64,000 nt of DNA from Runella sp. MFBS21 (GTDB taxonomy: Bacteria > Bacteroidota > Bacteroidia > Cytophagales > Spirosomataceae): NCBI RefSeq assembly GCF_029433105.1, contig NZ_JARNTW010000001.1, positions 930,001-994,000 of the forward strand. The letters run 5' to 3'. Shown here one piece after another: positions 26,444 to 35,564 of the stretch. Below the pieces are notes generated by a model. The model searched no databases, was not told the DNA's origin, and saw nothing but the letters and a program-made list of their open reading frames with translations. The translations under genes and the position numbers were made by a program. How positions within the stretch are numbered: the stretch's first letter is position 1; every line of letters begins with the position of its first letter.

Positions 26444-26732
26444 AAAATGCACCAAGACTTTCTAAGTTTTTAATGTATTGAATATGAGATTCTTATGGCT
26501 TTAAACTTAGAAAGTCTATTTTGTCTCCTTGATTTGAAAATGCACCAAGACTTTCTAAGTTTTTAATGTATTGAATATGAGACTCTTGTGGTTTTAAACT
26601 TAGAAAGTCTATTTTGTCTCCTTAATTTGAAAATGCACCAAGACTTTCTAAGTTTTTAATATATTGAATATGAGACTCTTGTGGTTTTAAACTTAGAAAG
26701 TCTATTTTGTCTCCTTAATTTGAAAATGCACA
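26444..26732. repeat. Three tandem 93-bp units, each a hairpin
   Basis: Units begin at 26444, 26537 and 26630, with a fourth partial start at 26723, giving an exact 93-bp period with few substitutions. Each unit contains a perfect 15-bp inverted repeat, for example 26455-26469 with 26503-26517 (AGACTTTCTAAGTTT and its complement), around a loop of about 33 bases. The block fills most of the gap between the MFS gene and the TIM-barrel gene. It may act as a transcript-end or RNA-stability element, or be an amplified dispersed repeat. Confidence 0.9.
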
Positions 26733-26796
26733 AATTTTTTGTCACATTCTTAAGTGATTGCCTCAGTCTATAAGTTTAATCTATATTTTCGCTCAA

Positions 26797-27645
26797 ATGA
26801 AAAAATTCTTGTTTTCAGTGGCAGTGTTGGCCATAAGTGTTTTGTCCGCTGCTCATGCCCAAAAATTCGGTAAACTCTTAAAAGATACGCCGGGGGCGGT
26901 TTCTTATACTTTTCGAACCGATTTTGCCAAAGATGTGCCTGGTACACTCGACAAAGTAAAGGCAATGGGGATTACCAATATCGAATTCTCTAATCTTTTT
27001 GGAAAAACTGCCGCCGAACTGCGTGCTTTATTGGACGAACGCGGGATGCGATGTACAAGTCTTGGGGTGAGTTTTGATGACCTTAACAACAAGACAGAGA
27101 CCGTGGTTCAAAATGCCAAGACCCTAGGGGCTGAATTTGTACGAATAGGCTCAGTACCTCACAAAGGTCCGATGGATTTGGATTTAGCCAAAAAAACGGT
27201 GGAAGACTTCAATCGTTTTGGCCAAAAGCTTCAAGACAATGGGCTTACTTTTTGCTACCACAATCACGGCTTTGAGTTTGCACCTTATCAGGATGCGACT
27301 TACTTTGACTATATTGTTCAAAATACTAACCCCAAAACGGTATTTTATGAAATGGACGTAGTATGGATGCATTTGCCGGGTCAAGACCCTGCGGCTATTC
27401 TAAAAAAATATCCCAAAAGGTTTAAGTTGATTCACCTCAAAGACCTCAAAAAGGGAGTACCAAGTAGCATGGCAGGCAGTACACCCAACGAAAATTGTGT
27501 AGTACTCGGAACCGGGCAAATCAACTACCCTGAAATCTTAAAAGCGGCGAAGAAAAGTGCCATTAAGTACTATTATATTGAAGACGAGAACCTCGGCTCG
27601 ATGCAGCAAGTACCTCAGAGCTTAGTGTATTTGAAAAGTCTCTAA
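26797..27645 (+). CDS. Exported sugar phosphate isomerase/epimerase-like TIM-barrel protein
   Basis: Start chosen at ATG 26797, because it gives a clear Sec signal peptide (MKKFLFSVAVLAISVLSAAHA); a non-ATG start at 26758 would hide it. The mature part (about 260 residues) is an AP-endonuclease-2-like xylose isomerase barrel: GITNIEFSNLFG, FCYHNHGFEF, YEMDVVWMH and FKLIHLKDL supply the usual metal-binding His/Glu/Asp positions. Together with the exported oxidoreductase and the MFS gene it suggests extracytoplasmic sugar modification. It may be an isomerase, epimerase or lyase acting on a keto-sugar. Confidence 0.86.
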   Translation: MKKFLFSVAVLAISVLSAAHAQKFGKLLKDTPGAVSYTFRTDFAKDVPGTLDKVKAMGITNIEFSNLFGKTAAELRALLDERGMRCTSLGVSFDDLNNKTETVVQNAKTLGAEFVRIGSVPHKGPMDLDLAKKTVEDFNRFGQKLQDNGLTFCYHNHGFEFAPYQDATYFDYIVQNTNPKTVFYEMDVVWMHLPGQDPAAILKKYPKRFKLIHLKDLKKGVPSSMAGSTPNENCVVLGTGQINYPEILKAAKKSAIKYYYIEDENLGSMQQVPQSLVYLKSL

Positions 27646-27676
27646 TCCGATACCTCTCTTTTCGGCAGAAATTATT

Positions 27677-27725
27677 ACCTTACTTGAAAATTGTATAAAA
27701 TTTTCGGTAAGGTTTTGTCGTTTTT
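27677..27725 (+). terminator. Intrinsic terminator after the TIM-barrel gene
   Basis: A strong stem (arms 27677-27692 and 27699-27713, one bulge) with a 6-base loop is followed by TTTGTCGTTTTT. It begins about 31 bp after the stop codon of the gene ending at 27645. Confidence 0.7.
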
Positions 27726-27859
27726 AGATAGCGCCTAATTTCTGACCTGCTTTTGAGAGAAAATTTCTATAAATGCAGCACTATGATGAAAAACTGCGTA
27801 AACAACTGTACCAGAAAGTAGGTTGAGAATAGGCACGAGATTTGTGATAGAGGAGTCAA

Positions 27860-30800
27860 ATGAAACCCATGAGAAAAACGCTGCAAATATTTCTTTGGAT
27901 ACTCGGAAGTAGCATACTTTTGATGCTTACATCGGGAGAAGCAAATGCACAAACTCCCACCTTTAGTATACAAGGTAAAAAATGTATTCCCGATGTAGAA
28001 TGTAAAAGTGATTCACTGACTTTCACCGATTCACTTACTACTTCTACTGCATGGACTTGGGATTTTGGAGATGGTAGCGGAGTTATTACTTCTACCAATC
28101 CAAGTATAAAACACGTATTTCAAGTGCCAGGCCCTAAGCTTGTTACCCTTACAAGAGTGGTGAATGGAGTTCAGCAAATAGTTACTGAAACCATCAACAT
28201 TGGTGTCCCTCCGCCTCAGTTTCAGAATTGGCGGCGCGATACCATGATTTGTAAGGAAGACTTAGGGAAACTGATTTTGAATCCCTATCCTTCGGGCGGG
28301 CCAGCGGGAGCCAAATATATGTGGTTTCCAAAGGGTGATACCACCCAGACTTTACGGGTAGATAGCTCGGGTTGCTACTCGGTAGAAGTTACCAACGAAG
28401 AAGGCTGCTCTTATGAAGACCGCATCAATGTGAAAGTTTGTTTGGAACAAACCAGCCAAGAAGGCGCAAAATGGTTTTTTGGAAACAATGCCGGCCTAGA
28501 TTTTTCGGGCGGCAATCCCGCTCCAATCGACAATGGTCAGCTTAACACTCCCGAAGGCTCATCATCAATTGCCAACTCCAAAGGGCAGCTTTTGTTTTAT
28601 ACCGATGGCGTAAGGGTATATGATAAAAACGGCGCTCTCATGCCTTCCAAGGATACGACTTTGCTGGGAGGAAGCCCTAACTCTACCCAATCGGCTTTGA
28701 TAGTGCCTCAGCCCACATGCCGTGGATGCGAATATCTCTATTATATCTTTACTACTTCCGAAATCAACGGGCAGAAGCAATTTAGCTATAGTGTTGTGGA
28801 TATGCGTCGCAACGGCGGAAAAGGAGAAGTGGTAGAGAAAAACATACCTTTGGGTAATAACACTACCGAGCGGGTGGCATCGGTTCGTAATGACCGCGAT
28901 TCTACTTATTGGATTGTAACGCATGATTATAAAAGCAATACTTTTAGAATCTATCATGCTACTAAAGCGGGAATTGAAGCACAGCCCCCTGTAAATCTAG
29001 GCGCGGTACAAGATACCACTCACAAAGCCGAAGGCTACATGAAGTTTTCGCCGGCTGATAGCACGGGTATGCGTCGTTTGGCCGTAGTAGTGCCGGGACC
29101 CCCGCGCAATTTGGTGGAGATATATGATTTCAATGATTCGACAGGGACGCTTTCTGGCCCCAAAACCTTTGACTTAGGACCTGCTCCTCCCAAAGCCTAC
29201 GGGGTGGAGTTTTCTCCTGATGGCACCAAGATGTATGTATCTTTACAAAAGAGCGAAAGCGATACTACCCTTTCCAAACTCTGGCAGTTTGATTTAAGTT
29301 TGGAAGATTCTACGCTTATTGCCGATTCTAAAATACTGATAGATAGCTCGGCCACGGAAGTGTACGGGGCTTTACAAATAGGCTCTGATGGCCGTATATA
29401 TTTAGCCAAAAAAGGCAGTCAATATTTGGGCGTTATCAATGTACCCGATGAAGATTCGCAACAAGAAGTTCGTTTTGTAAGTAATGGTATTTTTTTAGGT
29501 GGAAAAACAAGTCAGTTGGGTTTACCAAACTTTGTACAAAATTTTACCGAGCCTTCTTCGGGACCTGGGTTTGAATATTCGGACACATGCTCCAATCAGG
29601 CTACCAACTTTCAAGCTTCCCCTCTCTGTGACCCCATCAAAGATACCTACACATGGAATTTTGGAGATGGCTCGGCGCCTACGACAGGTCAGCAGCAGCA
29701 AGTACAGCATACCTATCAGCAACCTGGAACCTATACGGTCAGCCTGACTCTCCGAAATCGTTGCAAAGACACTACTATCACCCAGCGTGTTACTATTATC
29801 CGTACGCCCGACCCCATCAATCTTCGTTCGCCCATAGATACCTGCGTCAATAGGCTCGTGGTAGATGTGGGAGTAGAAGCAGAACAATATTTATGGCTAA
29901 GAAATGGAGCACCTTTTGCCCGAACCCGAACGGTAACCTTAGAACCAAACGGAGGCTCAGGGCGCTATGATGCTTATGCTATTAATGGCGCTGAAGGGCA
30001 ATGCTACTCTCAAGGCCGGATGCAAGTCACCATGAGAAGACCTCCAGCCTATTCGTTAGGTCCTGATACGAGCCTTTGTGTAGGAGGTGGAAATGTAGTA
30101 CTCAATGCCAAACCTACGCCTACCAACTGGAATAAGTTTCAATGGAGCACAGGGGAGACTACTCAGCTAATTACAGTAACTCAACCTGGCACTTATTCAG
30201 TGCAGGTAACTATCAATACCGGAACGCCCCAAGCCTGCGTCAATGAAGATACCATACAAGTGAGAGCGCTGCCCAAGGCTCGTTTGCAAGCTACGTTGAC
30301 TCCACCCACGGGTTGTACTACTCAAGACGGGGCTATTTTGATCGGAACAGTTACGCCTTCGGGCAATTATACTTACGAATGGTTTGGTGCTAATGACGCT
30401 CCTATCATGGGTAGTGGGAGCACACTTGCCAATTTGAGGGAAGGCCCCTACAAAGTCCGATTGCGAGGAAATCCCGCCGTGTGTGCTACTGATTCTTCTT
30501 TCAACTTGCGGGCAGTGCGCAACTTGCGGCTAGCGCCCACGATTGTGGATGCACGATGTACCTTGCCCAACGCGGGAGCTATCAATCTCAATACAATTGC
30601 AGGTACGCCTACAACTTATGTGTGGACAAACGCGCTCGGCGCGACTGTTGGAAGTAATGCCCAATTATTGAATAATTTATTGCCTGGCAAATACAACGTA
30701 AAAGTTACCGACGTGGGTGGGTGCGATACTACGATTAGAGACATTACGGTCGGAATTATCCCCGAAAAATTCCTGAGTTTAGGCCCCGACCGCATCAAAT

Positions 30801-31498
30801 GTATCGGAGATACGGCCTTACTGATTCCGAGCTTGCCATTGATTCCGGGCAACCGCTACCAATGGAGCACCGGCGACACTACTTCACGAATTAGCGTCAA
30901 TCGAGCAGGCACTTATCGTCTTACGGTTACAAATGCCATAACTGGCTGTACGGATAGCGACGAGTTTGGGTTTTCGTTGGCTCCGCGTCCTACCTATGAA
31001 CTCAATCGAGAAGCCGCTCTGTGCGATATTGATGGTACGAGTGCTACGATTATCATTCGGCCTACTTCGCCCAATCTTACGTTTCGCTGGTTTCCACCCA
31101 TTGATGGTACCTCTACCCGTGTTACGGTCGATACAGTGGGGCTTTATCGAGTGCGTATCATTAGCCCGCAGGGATGTGAGTTGATAGATACCGTAAGAGT
31201 TGTAGTGAGATGCGAGCCAAGGGTGTATGTGCCCGATGCTTTTTCTCCCAATGGTGACGGTAAAAACGACCTTTTGGATGTATATGGGGATCATCTTACA
31301 GACTTTGATTTGAAGATATTTAATCGCTGGGGCGAAGTCATTTATCATACTACCGACATCAATCAAAAATGGGACGGTACTTATCGAGGAACTACTTACC
31401 CCCCAATGAGTTATCCGTATGTAGTATCATTCAAGTCGAAATATTTCCCTGATAGGCCCCGCACATCGCAGCGGGGAGCCGTGCTGCTGATTCGATGA
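27860..31498 (+). CDS. Large PKD-domain protein with gliding motility-type C-terminal domain
   Basis: This 1212-residue protein has a signal peptide (about 1-31), a PKD domain at about 45-115 (WTWDFGDGSG), a beta-propeller-like region at about 200-560, a second PKD at about 590-650 (YTWNFGDGSA) and several Ig-like repeats with QWSTGETT or QWSTGDTT motifs. It ends in a CHU_C/gliding-motility C-terminal domain at about 1125-1212 (VPDAFSPNGDGKND, FNRWGEVIY), which is a type B T9SS export signal. It should be secreted and may be attached to the surface. Neighbours are unrelated, so it is probably monocistronic. Confidence 0.92.
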   Translation: MKPMRKTLQIFLWILGSSILLMLTSGEANAQTPTFSIQGKKCIPDVECKSDSLTFTDSLTTSTAWTWDFGDGSGVITSTNPSIKHVFQVPGPKLVTLTRVVNGVQQIVTETINIGVPPPQFQNWRRDTMICKEDLGKLILNPYPSGGPAGAKYMWFPKGDTTQTLRVDSSGCYSVEVTNEEGCSYEDRINVKVCLEQTSQEGAKWFFGNNAGLDFSGGNPAPIDNGQLNTPEGSSSIANSKGQLLFYTDGVRVYDKNGALMPSKDTTLLGGSPNSTQSALIVPQPTCRGCEYLYYIFTTSEINGQKQFSYSVVDMRRNGGKGEVVEKNIPLGNNTTERVASVRNDRDSTYWIVTHDYKSNTFRIYHATKAGIEAQPPVNLGAVQDTTHKAEGYMKFSPADSTGMRRLAVVVPGPPRNLVEIYDFNDSTGTLSGPKTFDLGPAPPKAYGVEFSPDGTKMYVSLQKSESDTTLSKLWQFDLSLEDSTLIADSKILIDSSATEVYGALQIGSDGRIYLAKKGSQYLGVINVPDEDSQQEVRFVSNGIFLGGKTSQLGLPNFVQNFTEPSSGPGFEYSDTCSNQATNFQASPLCDPIKDTYTWNFGDGSAPTTGQQQQVQHTYQQPGTYTVSLTLRNRCKDTTITQRVTIIRTPDPINLRSPIDTCVNRLVVDVGVEAEQYLWLRNGAPFARTRTVTLEPNGGSGRYDAYAINGAEGQCYSQGRMQVTMRRPPAYSLGPDTSLCVGGGNVVLNAKPTPTNWNKFQWSTGETTQLITVTQPGTYSVQVTINTGTPQACVNEDTIQVRALPKARLQATLTPPTGCTTQDGAILIGTVTPSGNYTYEWFGANDAPIMGSGSTLANLREGPYKVRLRGNPAVCATDSSFNLRAVRNLRLAPTIVDARCTLPNAGAINLNTIAGTPTTYVWTNALGATVGSNAQLLNNLLPGKYNVKVTDVGGCDTTIRDITVGIIPEKFLSLGPDRIKCIGDTALLIPSLPLIPGNRYQWSTGDTTSRISVNRAGTYRLTVTNAITGCTDSDEFGFSLAPRPTYELNREAALCDIDGTSATIIIRPTSPNLTFRWFPPIDGTSTRVTVDTVGLYRVRIISPQGCELIDTVRVVVRCEPRVYVPDAFSPNGDGKNDLLDVYGDHLTDFDLKIFNRWGEVIYHTTDINQKWDGTYRGTTYPPMSYPYVVSFKSKYFPDRPRTSQRGAVLLIR

Positions 31499-31505
31499 TT
31501 TTTAG

Positions 31506-31513
31506 TATCTTTG
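31506..31513 (+). promoter_or_regulatory. Candidate -7 box for ruvB
   Basis: TATCTTTG matches the Bacteroidota TAnnTTTG -7 consensus and lies 82 bp upstream of the ruvB start. No good -33 TTTG is present at the usual distance, so it is only suggestive. Confidence 0.35.
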
Positions 31514-31594
31514 GCTATTGAATGTGGAGTTCAAATAAGGAAAATCATAGGTTGTAGAAAATAATACTTCCTCATTCATTAGCCAATTTCTCCA

Positions 31595-32629
31595 ATGCGC
31601 CAAGACTATTTAACTGGAAACAAAGACCCGCTTACGCCCGTCGAAAAAGAGATAGAAAAGGCCCTTCGGCCTCTTTCTTTTGACGATTTTGCAGGGCAAG
31701 ACAAAATCCTTGAAAATATAAAAGTATTTGTACTTGCCGCCAAACAACGCGGCGAGGCACTAGACCACGTGCTTTTGCACGGGCCTCCGGGTCTTGGAAA
31801 AACCACGCTTTCCAACATCATCGCCAATGAGTTGGGGGCTTCTCTTAAGACGAGTTCGGGACCTATTTTGGATAAACCGAGTGACTTGGCGGGATTGTTG
31901 ACCAATCTTCAACCCAACGACGTCTTGTTTATCGATGAAATTCACCGTCTCAATCCCGTGGTGGAAGAATACCTTTATTCGGCCATGGAAGATTATAAAA
32001 TTGATATTATGCTCGACTCGGGGCCAAATGCCCGCAGTATTCAAATTAGCCTCAATCCTTTTACCTTGGTAGGCGCTACTACTCGTGCGGGGTTGTTGAC
32101 TTCGCCTTTAAGAGCTCGTTTTGGAATTAATTGTCGCTTAGAATACTACAATGCCGAATTGTTGGCTTCCATTGTAAAACGTTCTGCCCAAATCTTAGGC
32201 GCTCCTATCGATGATGAAGGTGCTTTCGAAATCGCACGGCGTAGTCGTGGTACCCCTCGTATTGCCAACAATCTCCTGCGCCGAACCCGCGACTTTGCCC
32301 AAGTGAAAGGCAGAGGACGCATCACGGTCGAAATCGCCGAAATTGCTCTTAAAGCGCTTGATGTAGACCAAAACGGCCTCGACGACATGGACAACCGAAT
32401 CTTATCAACCATCATTGAGAAATTCAAAGGTGGCCCTGTTGGGCTTTCGACCATTGCGACGGCTTGTGGCGAAGAAGCCGAAACCATTGAAGAAGTATAT
32501 GAACCATTTTTGATTCAAGAAGGATTTTTGAAACGTACTTCTCGGGGTCGCGAAGCTACCGAAAAAGCCTATCGTCATTTGGGTATTCTTCCAAGACATC
32601 GCACGGGCGATTTGTTCTCTGGAGGATAG
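31595..32629 (+). CDS. ruvB: Holliday junction branch migration ATPase RuvB
   Basis: This 344-residue AAA+ ATPase has Walker A GPPGLGKT (residues 63-70), Walker B FIDEIH (112-117), the family block GATTRAG (160-166) and the C-terminal winged helix near residue 270-335 ([26 protein letters not shown] region). It forms the motor ring that drives branch migration with RuvA. Length and motif order are full and typical. It has no obvious operon partners here. Confidence 0.97.
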   Translation: MRQDYLTGNKDPLTPVEKEIEKALRPLSFDDFAGQDKILENIKVFVLAAKQRGEALDHVLLHGPPGLGKTTLSNIIANELGASLKTSSGPILDKPSDLAGLLTNLQPNDVLFIDEIHRLNPVVEEYLYSAMEDYKIDIMLDSGPNARSIQISLNPFTLVGATTRAGLLTSPLRARFGINCRLEYYNAELLASIVKRSAQILGAPIDDEGAFEIARRSRGTPRIANNLLRRTRDFAQVKGRGRITVEIAEIALKALDVDQNGLDDMDNRILSTIIEKFKGGPVGLSTIATACGEEAETIEEVYEPFLIQEGFLKRTSRGREATEKAYRHLGILPRHRTGDLFSGG

Positions 32630-32743
32630 AAAATGTACGCTTCAGCTATCAAAATTTGCACTTCGGTTTGAATGGGTATACTTAGTGACGAAAATATATC
32701 CCATTTTTGTGCAGTAATTATTAATTAACGTTTTAATACAGCC

Positions 32744-33121
32744 ATGAACAATATCAAATCTTTACTCCCCGTAGCGGGAGAGCGCTCGCATTTGGAGCTA
32801 ATCCACCCCACGCGTTCCGTTTTTATCCACACTAGCGAAGTAGTTTTCATTCAAGCCGATGTCAACTATGTTCGGATTTTTACAAAAAGCGGCAAACAAT
32901 ATGTGCAGGCCAAAACCTTGAAAAGTTATGAAGCTCTTCTTAAAAAGACACCTTTCATAAGAACTCATAAATCATACTTGGTCAACTTCGAGTACTTTGC
33001 TGATTATACAATTACAGAAGAAGGTACTTTTGTACATTTGGTAAATGGGAAAAAATTGCCGGTATCCAAGCGTCGTCGTCAATTTGTCAAAAAGTCGCTT
33101 GAATATCGGCAAATTGCCTAA
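32744..33121 (+). CDS. LytTR DNA-binding domain protein
   Basis: This 125-residue protein is essentially one LytTR domain (about 20-120): SEVVFIQADVNYVRIFT, KTLKSYEALL, FIRTHKSYLVNFEY and LPVSKRRR are the typical pieces. There is no receiver domain, so it would bind DNA without a partner phosphorylation input in the same chain. It sits between ruvB and rpmB and is followed by a good terminator at 33149-33209. Confidence 0.88.
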   Translation: MNNIKSLLPVAGERSHLELIHPTRSVFIHTSEVVFIQADVNYVRIFTKSGKQYVQAKTLKSYEALLKKTPFIRTHKSYLVNFEYFADYTITEEGTFVHLVNGKKLPVSKRRRQFVKKSLEYRQIA

Positions 33122-33148
33122 ACAACAATTATTTTAGAGTCAATGTTG

Positions 33149-33209
33149 TACGGAGCTTTTAGCGAAAGAAATGGAGATTTACTCCTCCTAAAGCTCCGTT
33201 TTACTTTTA
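33149..33209 (+). terminator. Intrinsic terminator after the LytTR gene
   Basis: A 12-13 bp stem (ACGGAGCTTTTAG at 33150-33162 with CTAAAGCTCCGT at 33188-33199) is followed by TTTACTTTTA. It lies about 28 bp after the LytTR stop. Confidence 0.7.
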
Positions 33210-33236
33210 AATAAGTGAGGTTTTTTTGATAAAGAT

Positions 33237-33267
33237 TTGGCAAATTTTAGAAAAATTACGACCTTTG
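33237..33267 (+). promoter_or_regulatory. Candidate promoter for rpmB
   Basis: A TTG at 33237-33239 (-33 type) and GACCTTTG at 33260-33267 (close to TAnnTTTG) are separated by 20 bases, a spacing usual in Bacteroidota. It lies 28 bp before the rpmB ATG. Confidence 0.45.
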
Positions 33268-33294
33268 CGCCTCATTCTGAAAAAATCAATCGTC

Positions 33295-33519
33295 ATGGCA
33301 AGAGTTTGTGAAATTACAGGCAAAAGAACTCGAGTAGGTAATAACGTATCGCACGCTAACAATAAAACTAAGCGTAAGTTCTATCCAAACTTGCAGACAA
33401 AGAAGTTTTTTGTACCTTCTTTGAACGAGTGGGTTGAAATCAAATTGGCTACTTCTGCGCTTCGCACTATCAATAAAAAAGGTATTGAAGCAGTATTGAA
33501 AGAAGCCGGTGCGTTGTAA
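33295..33519 (+). CDS. rpmB: 50S ribosomal protein L28
   Basis: A 74-residue L28 starts at ATG 33295 ([11 protein letters not shown], the family N-terminus); a longer frame from 33226 is not expected. Motifs [14 protein letters not shown] and [12 protein letters not shown] are typical. No rpmG is visible next to it. A promoter candidate precedes it and a terminator follows. Confidence 0.96.
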   Translation: MARVCEITGKRTRVGNNVSHANNKTKRKFYPNLQTKKFFVPSLNEWVEIKLATSALRTINKKGIEAVLKEAGAL

Positions 33520-33553
33520 GCCGACGATATAAAATCTTTTGCAAAAGACATTG

Positions 33554-33577
33554 ACCCCGCTGCAGCGGGGTTTTTTG
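33554..33577 (+). terminator. Intrinsic terminator after rpmB
   Basis: CCCCGC-TGCA-GCGGGG at 33555-33570 followed by six T. It sits 35 bp downstream of rpmB and just before the convergent glycosyltransferase gene. Confidence 0.85.
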
Positions 33578-33590
33578 TTGTTGTATATAC

Positions 33591-35039
33591 CTAAACGAGA
33601 GAGTGTTTAATAGAATAAAAGCTGACAAAGCCGAAGCCGATGGCAAGCATCGCGTACATCACAATCAGCTGAGGTGCAGCCCAGTATAATCCTAATACTA
33701 CACCCCCTATAAAATACAAACAAAGAAGCAACTCAAGGATTGTAAGGAGATTAAAGCTTGTTAGTAAGTATTTTTTCTGGGTCCAGTTATCTTGTTTTTC
33801 CACAATACCCCATTTGGGAGTCCGAATGAAGGGCGTTTTTCTACCTAAATAACCTTCTACCACAGCAATCGCATTGTGTAATGACAAACCCATGACTACT
33901 GCCAAAAATAGAGGTAATTGCCACAGCAATTGCCAGAAAGTCTTGTGGGAGTAATGAGCGGTAGCATAAAAACCTACCAATACGATAATACTCAATTGAA
34001 AAAGCCTTAGAATTCCCAATAAAGTGTGATATTCATGACTGTGTGTAGTAATAAATAAAAGGGGCAAACTCAACACAGACATCAGTAATACCGCTACAAA
34101 AACGCCGCTATTGAGCAAATGAAACGTAGCGAATATCTTGGTAGAGACACTGAGTGTTTTATTTTGCCATACTGCGGAGAGGTTTTTGCGGGCGCATTCG
34201 GCAGCTCCTTTCATCCAGCGGTATTGCTGTGATTTGAAGGCAGGCATGGTGGCGGGTAATTCGGCAGGAGTAATGATATTTTCTAAATACACAAATTCCC
34301 ATCCGCGCAGTTGGGCTCGATAACTCAAGTCTAAGTCTTCGGTAAGGGTATCTGCCGACCACCCTCCGGCATCTATGATGCAGTCTTTGCGCCAAATACC
34401 CGCCGTACCATTGAAATTAATGAAATGCCCTCCTGCATTGCGCCCGCCTTGCTCTACAGTAAAGTGGCCATCAAGTCCAAAGGCTTGCAGCAGGGTGAGG
34501 AGAGAATAAGATTGGTTGAGGTGGCCCCAGCGGGTTTGAACAACACCTACATTGGGTGTTTGAAAATAAAGCAACGTCTGCGTCAAAAAATCCGGCCTTG
34601 GGACAAAATCAGCATCAAAAATAGCTATCAAATTTCCTTTGGCTTCTTGGAGGCCATAGGCCAAAGCCCCTGCTTTGAAACCGGTACGTAGGCTACGGCG
34701 AATATACTTTATATCAAAACTTTCGGACTGATATTGTGCTACTAGTTTCTCTAAAAGAAAGTGTGTTTCGTCGGTAGAGTCGTCTAAAACTTGAATTTCT
34801 AGACAGTTTTTAGGGTAATTGAGTGTTGTTATGGCCTTAAGAAGTCGCTCTACTACATAGCGTTCGTTATAAATAGGTAATTGAATAGTGACCAAAGGCA
34901 GAGTAGACAATGAGGCAGTAGAGGTAGCCCGAGGCTTAGGTTTGTACCAGTAATTCCATAGTAAACTCAATTGCGCACAACTGTACGAAAATAATACAAA
35001 ACTTGCGATTACATATAATAGGATAACAACGACCTCCAT
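33591..35039 (-). CDS. Membrane-bound family 2 glycosyltransferase (CslA/CelA-like)
   Basis: This 482-residue protein has an N-terminal membrane segment (about 1-30), a GT2 domain with the processive signature Asp86/87 (VLDDSTDE), DAD 142-144, TED 233-235 and QQYRW 271-275, and a C-terminal block of about four to five membrane segments (300-480). The signature is that of processive beta-glycan synthases such as CslA/CelA. It would use nucleotide sugars to make and export a polysaccharide or beta-mannan-like chain (product inferred only). The downstream gene is a thioesterase on the same strand. Confidence 0.9.
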   Translation of the reverse strand: MEVVVILLYVIASFVLFSYSCAQLSLLWNYWYKPKPRATSTASLSTLPLVTIQLPIYNERYVVERLLKAITTLNYPKNCLEIQVLDDSTDETHFLLEKLVAQYQSESFDIKYIRRSLRTGFKAGALAYGLQEAKGNLIAIFDADFVPRPDFLTQTLLYFQTPNVGVVQTRWGHLNQSYSLLTLLQAFGLDGHFTVEQGGRNAGGHFINFNGTAGIWRKDCIIDAGGWSADTLTEDLDLSYRAQLRGWEFVYLENIITPAELPATMPAFKSQQYRWMKGAAECARKNLSAVWQNKTLSVSTKIFATFHLLNSGVFVAVLLMSVLSLPLLFITTHSHEYHTLLGILRLFQLSIIVLVGFYATAHYSHKTFWQLLWQLPLFLAVVMGLSLHNAIAVVEGYLGRKTPFIRTPKWGIVEKQDNWTQKKYLLTSFNLLTILELLLCLYFIGGVVLGLYWAAPQLIVMYAMLAIGFGFVSFYSIKHSLV

Positions 35040-35072
35040 AAATCTACACGTCCTGTGGGGTACTAAAGAGTT

Positions 35073-35522
35073 TTAAAAGGGCAACTTTACACCTGTCTGA
35101 ATCATGTTGGTGCTACATTTGGCGATTATTTTTCCTTCAGTATTGGTAATGCGAGCTTCACAATGAATTACGTTTTTGCCGGCTCTAATGACATACGCAT
35201 GAGCGATGAGTACTTCTCCTAAGCGAGCGGCATTTAAAAAATCACAATTGAGGTTGACGGTGGTATAGGCATATTCACGTCCTAAGCCAAAGACCATCAT
35301 TCCTACGAGGTCGTCCATAATCGCGGCGGCTGCTCCCCCGTGAAGCGTACCTAAAGGGTTGGTCATATCTTTTCGGATCGTGATTTCGACGGTCATAGAG
35401 CCATGCTGTACTTCTATGAGTTTCCCGTTCAGCCATTGGCCTAGAGGTGAGGGACTTTGTGTAATGTTATTACCGATTTGTGAACGAAAAAAATCTAAAC
35501 GTGGATTAGTGTCTGAATTCAT
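35073..35522 (-). CDS. PaaI-family hotdog thioesterase
   Basis: ATG at 35522 gives 149 residues; an upstream TTG at 35555 is not used in preference. Hotdog motifs are clear: NPLGTLHGGAAAAIMDDLVG carries the family HGG pattern, followed by NLNCDFLNAAR and a basic IHCEARI strand. Members hydrolyse acyl-CoA thioesters. It is close to the GT2 gene (33 bp) and to the GT4 gene, so it may be co-transcribed with them. Substrate unknown. Confidence 0.88.
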   Translation of the reverse strand: MNSDTNPRLDFFRSQIGNNITQSPSPLGQWLNGKLIEVQHGSMTVEITIRKDMTNPLGTLHGGAAAAIMDDLVGMMVFGLGREYAYTTVNLNCDFLNAARLGEVLIAHAYVIRAGKNVIHCEARITNTEGKIIAKCSTNMIQTGVKLPF

Positions 35523-35564
35523 AGGCTTATTGATTTTCAGTAAATTGGGGCGCAAATATAGCTA

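Noticed and set aside
26444-26732. CRISPR array
   Set aside because: The units are 93 bp and nearly identical throughout with no unique spacers, and no cas genes are present.
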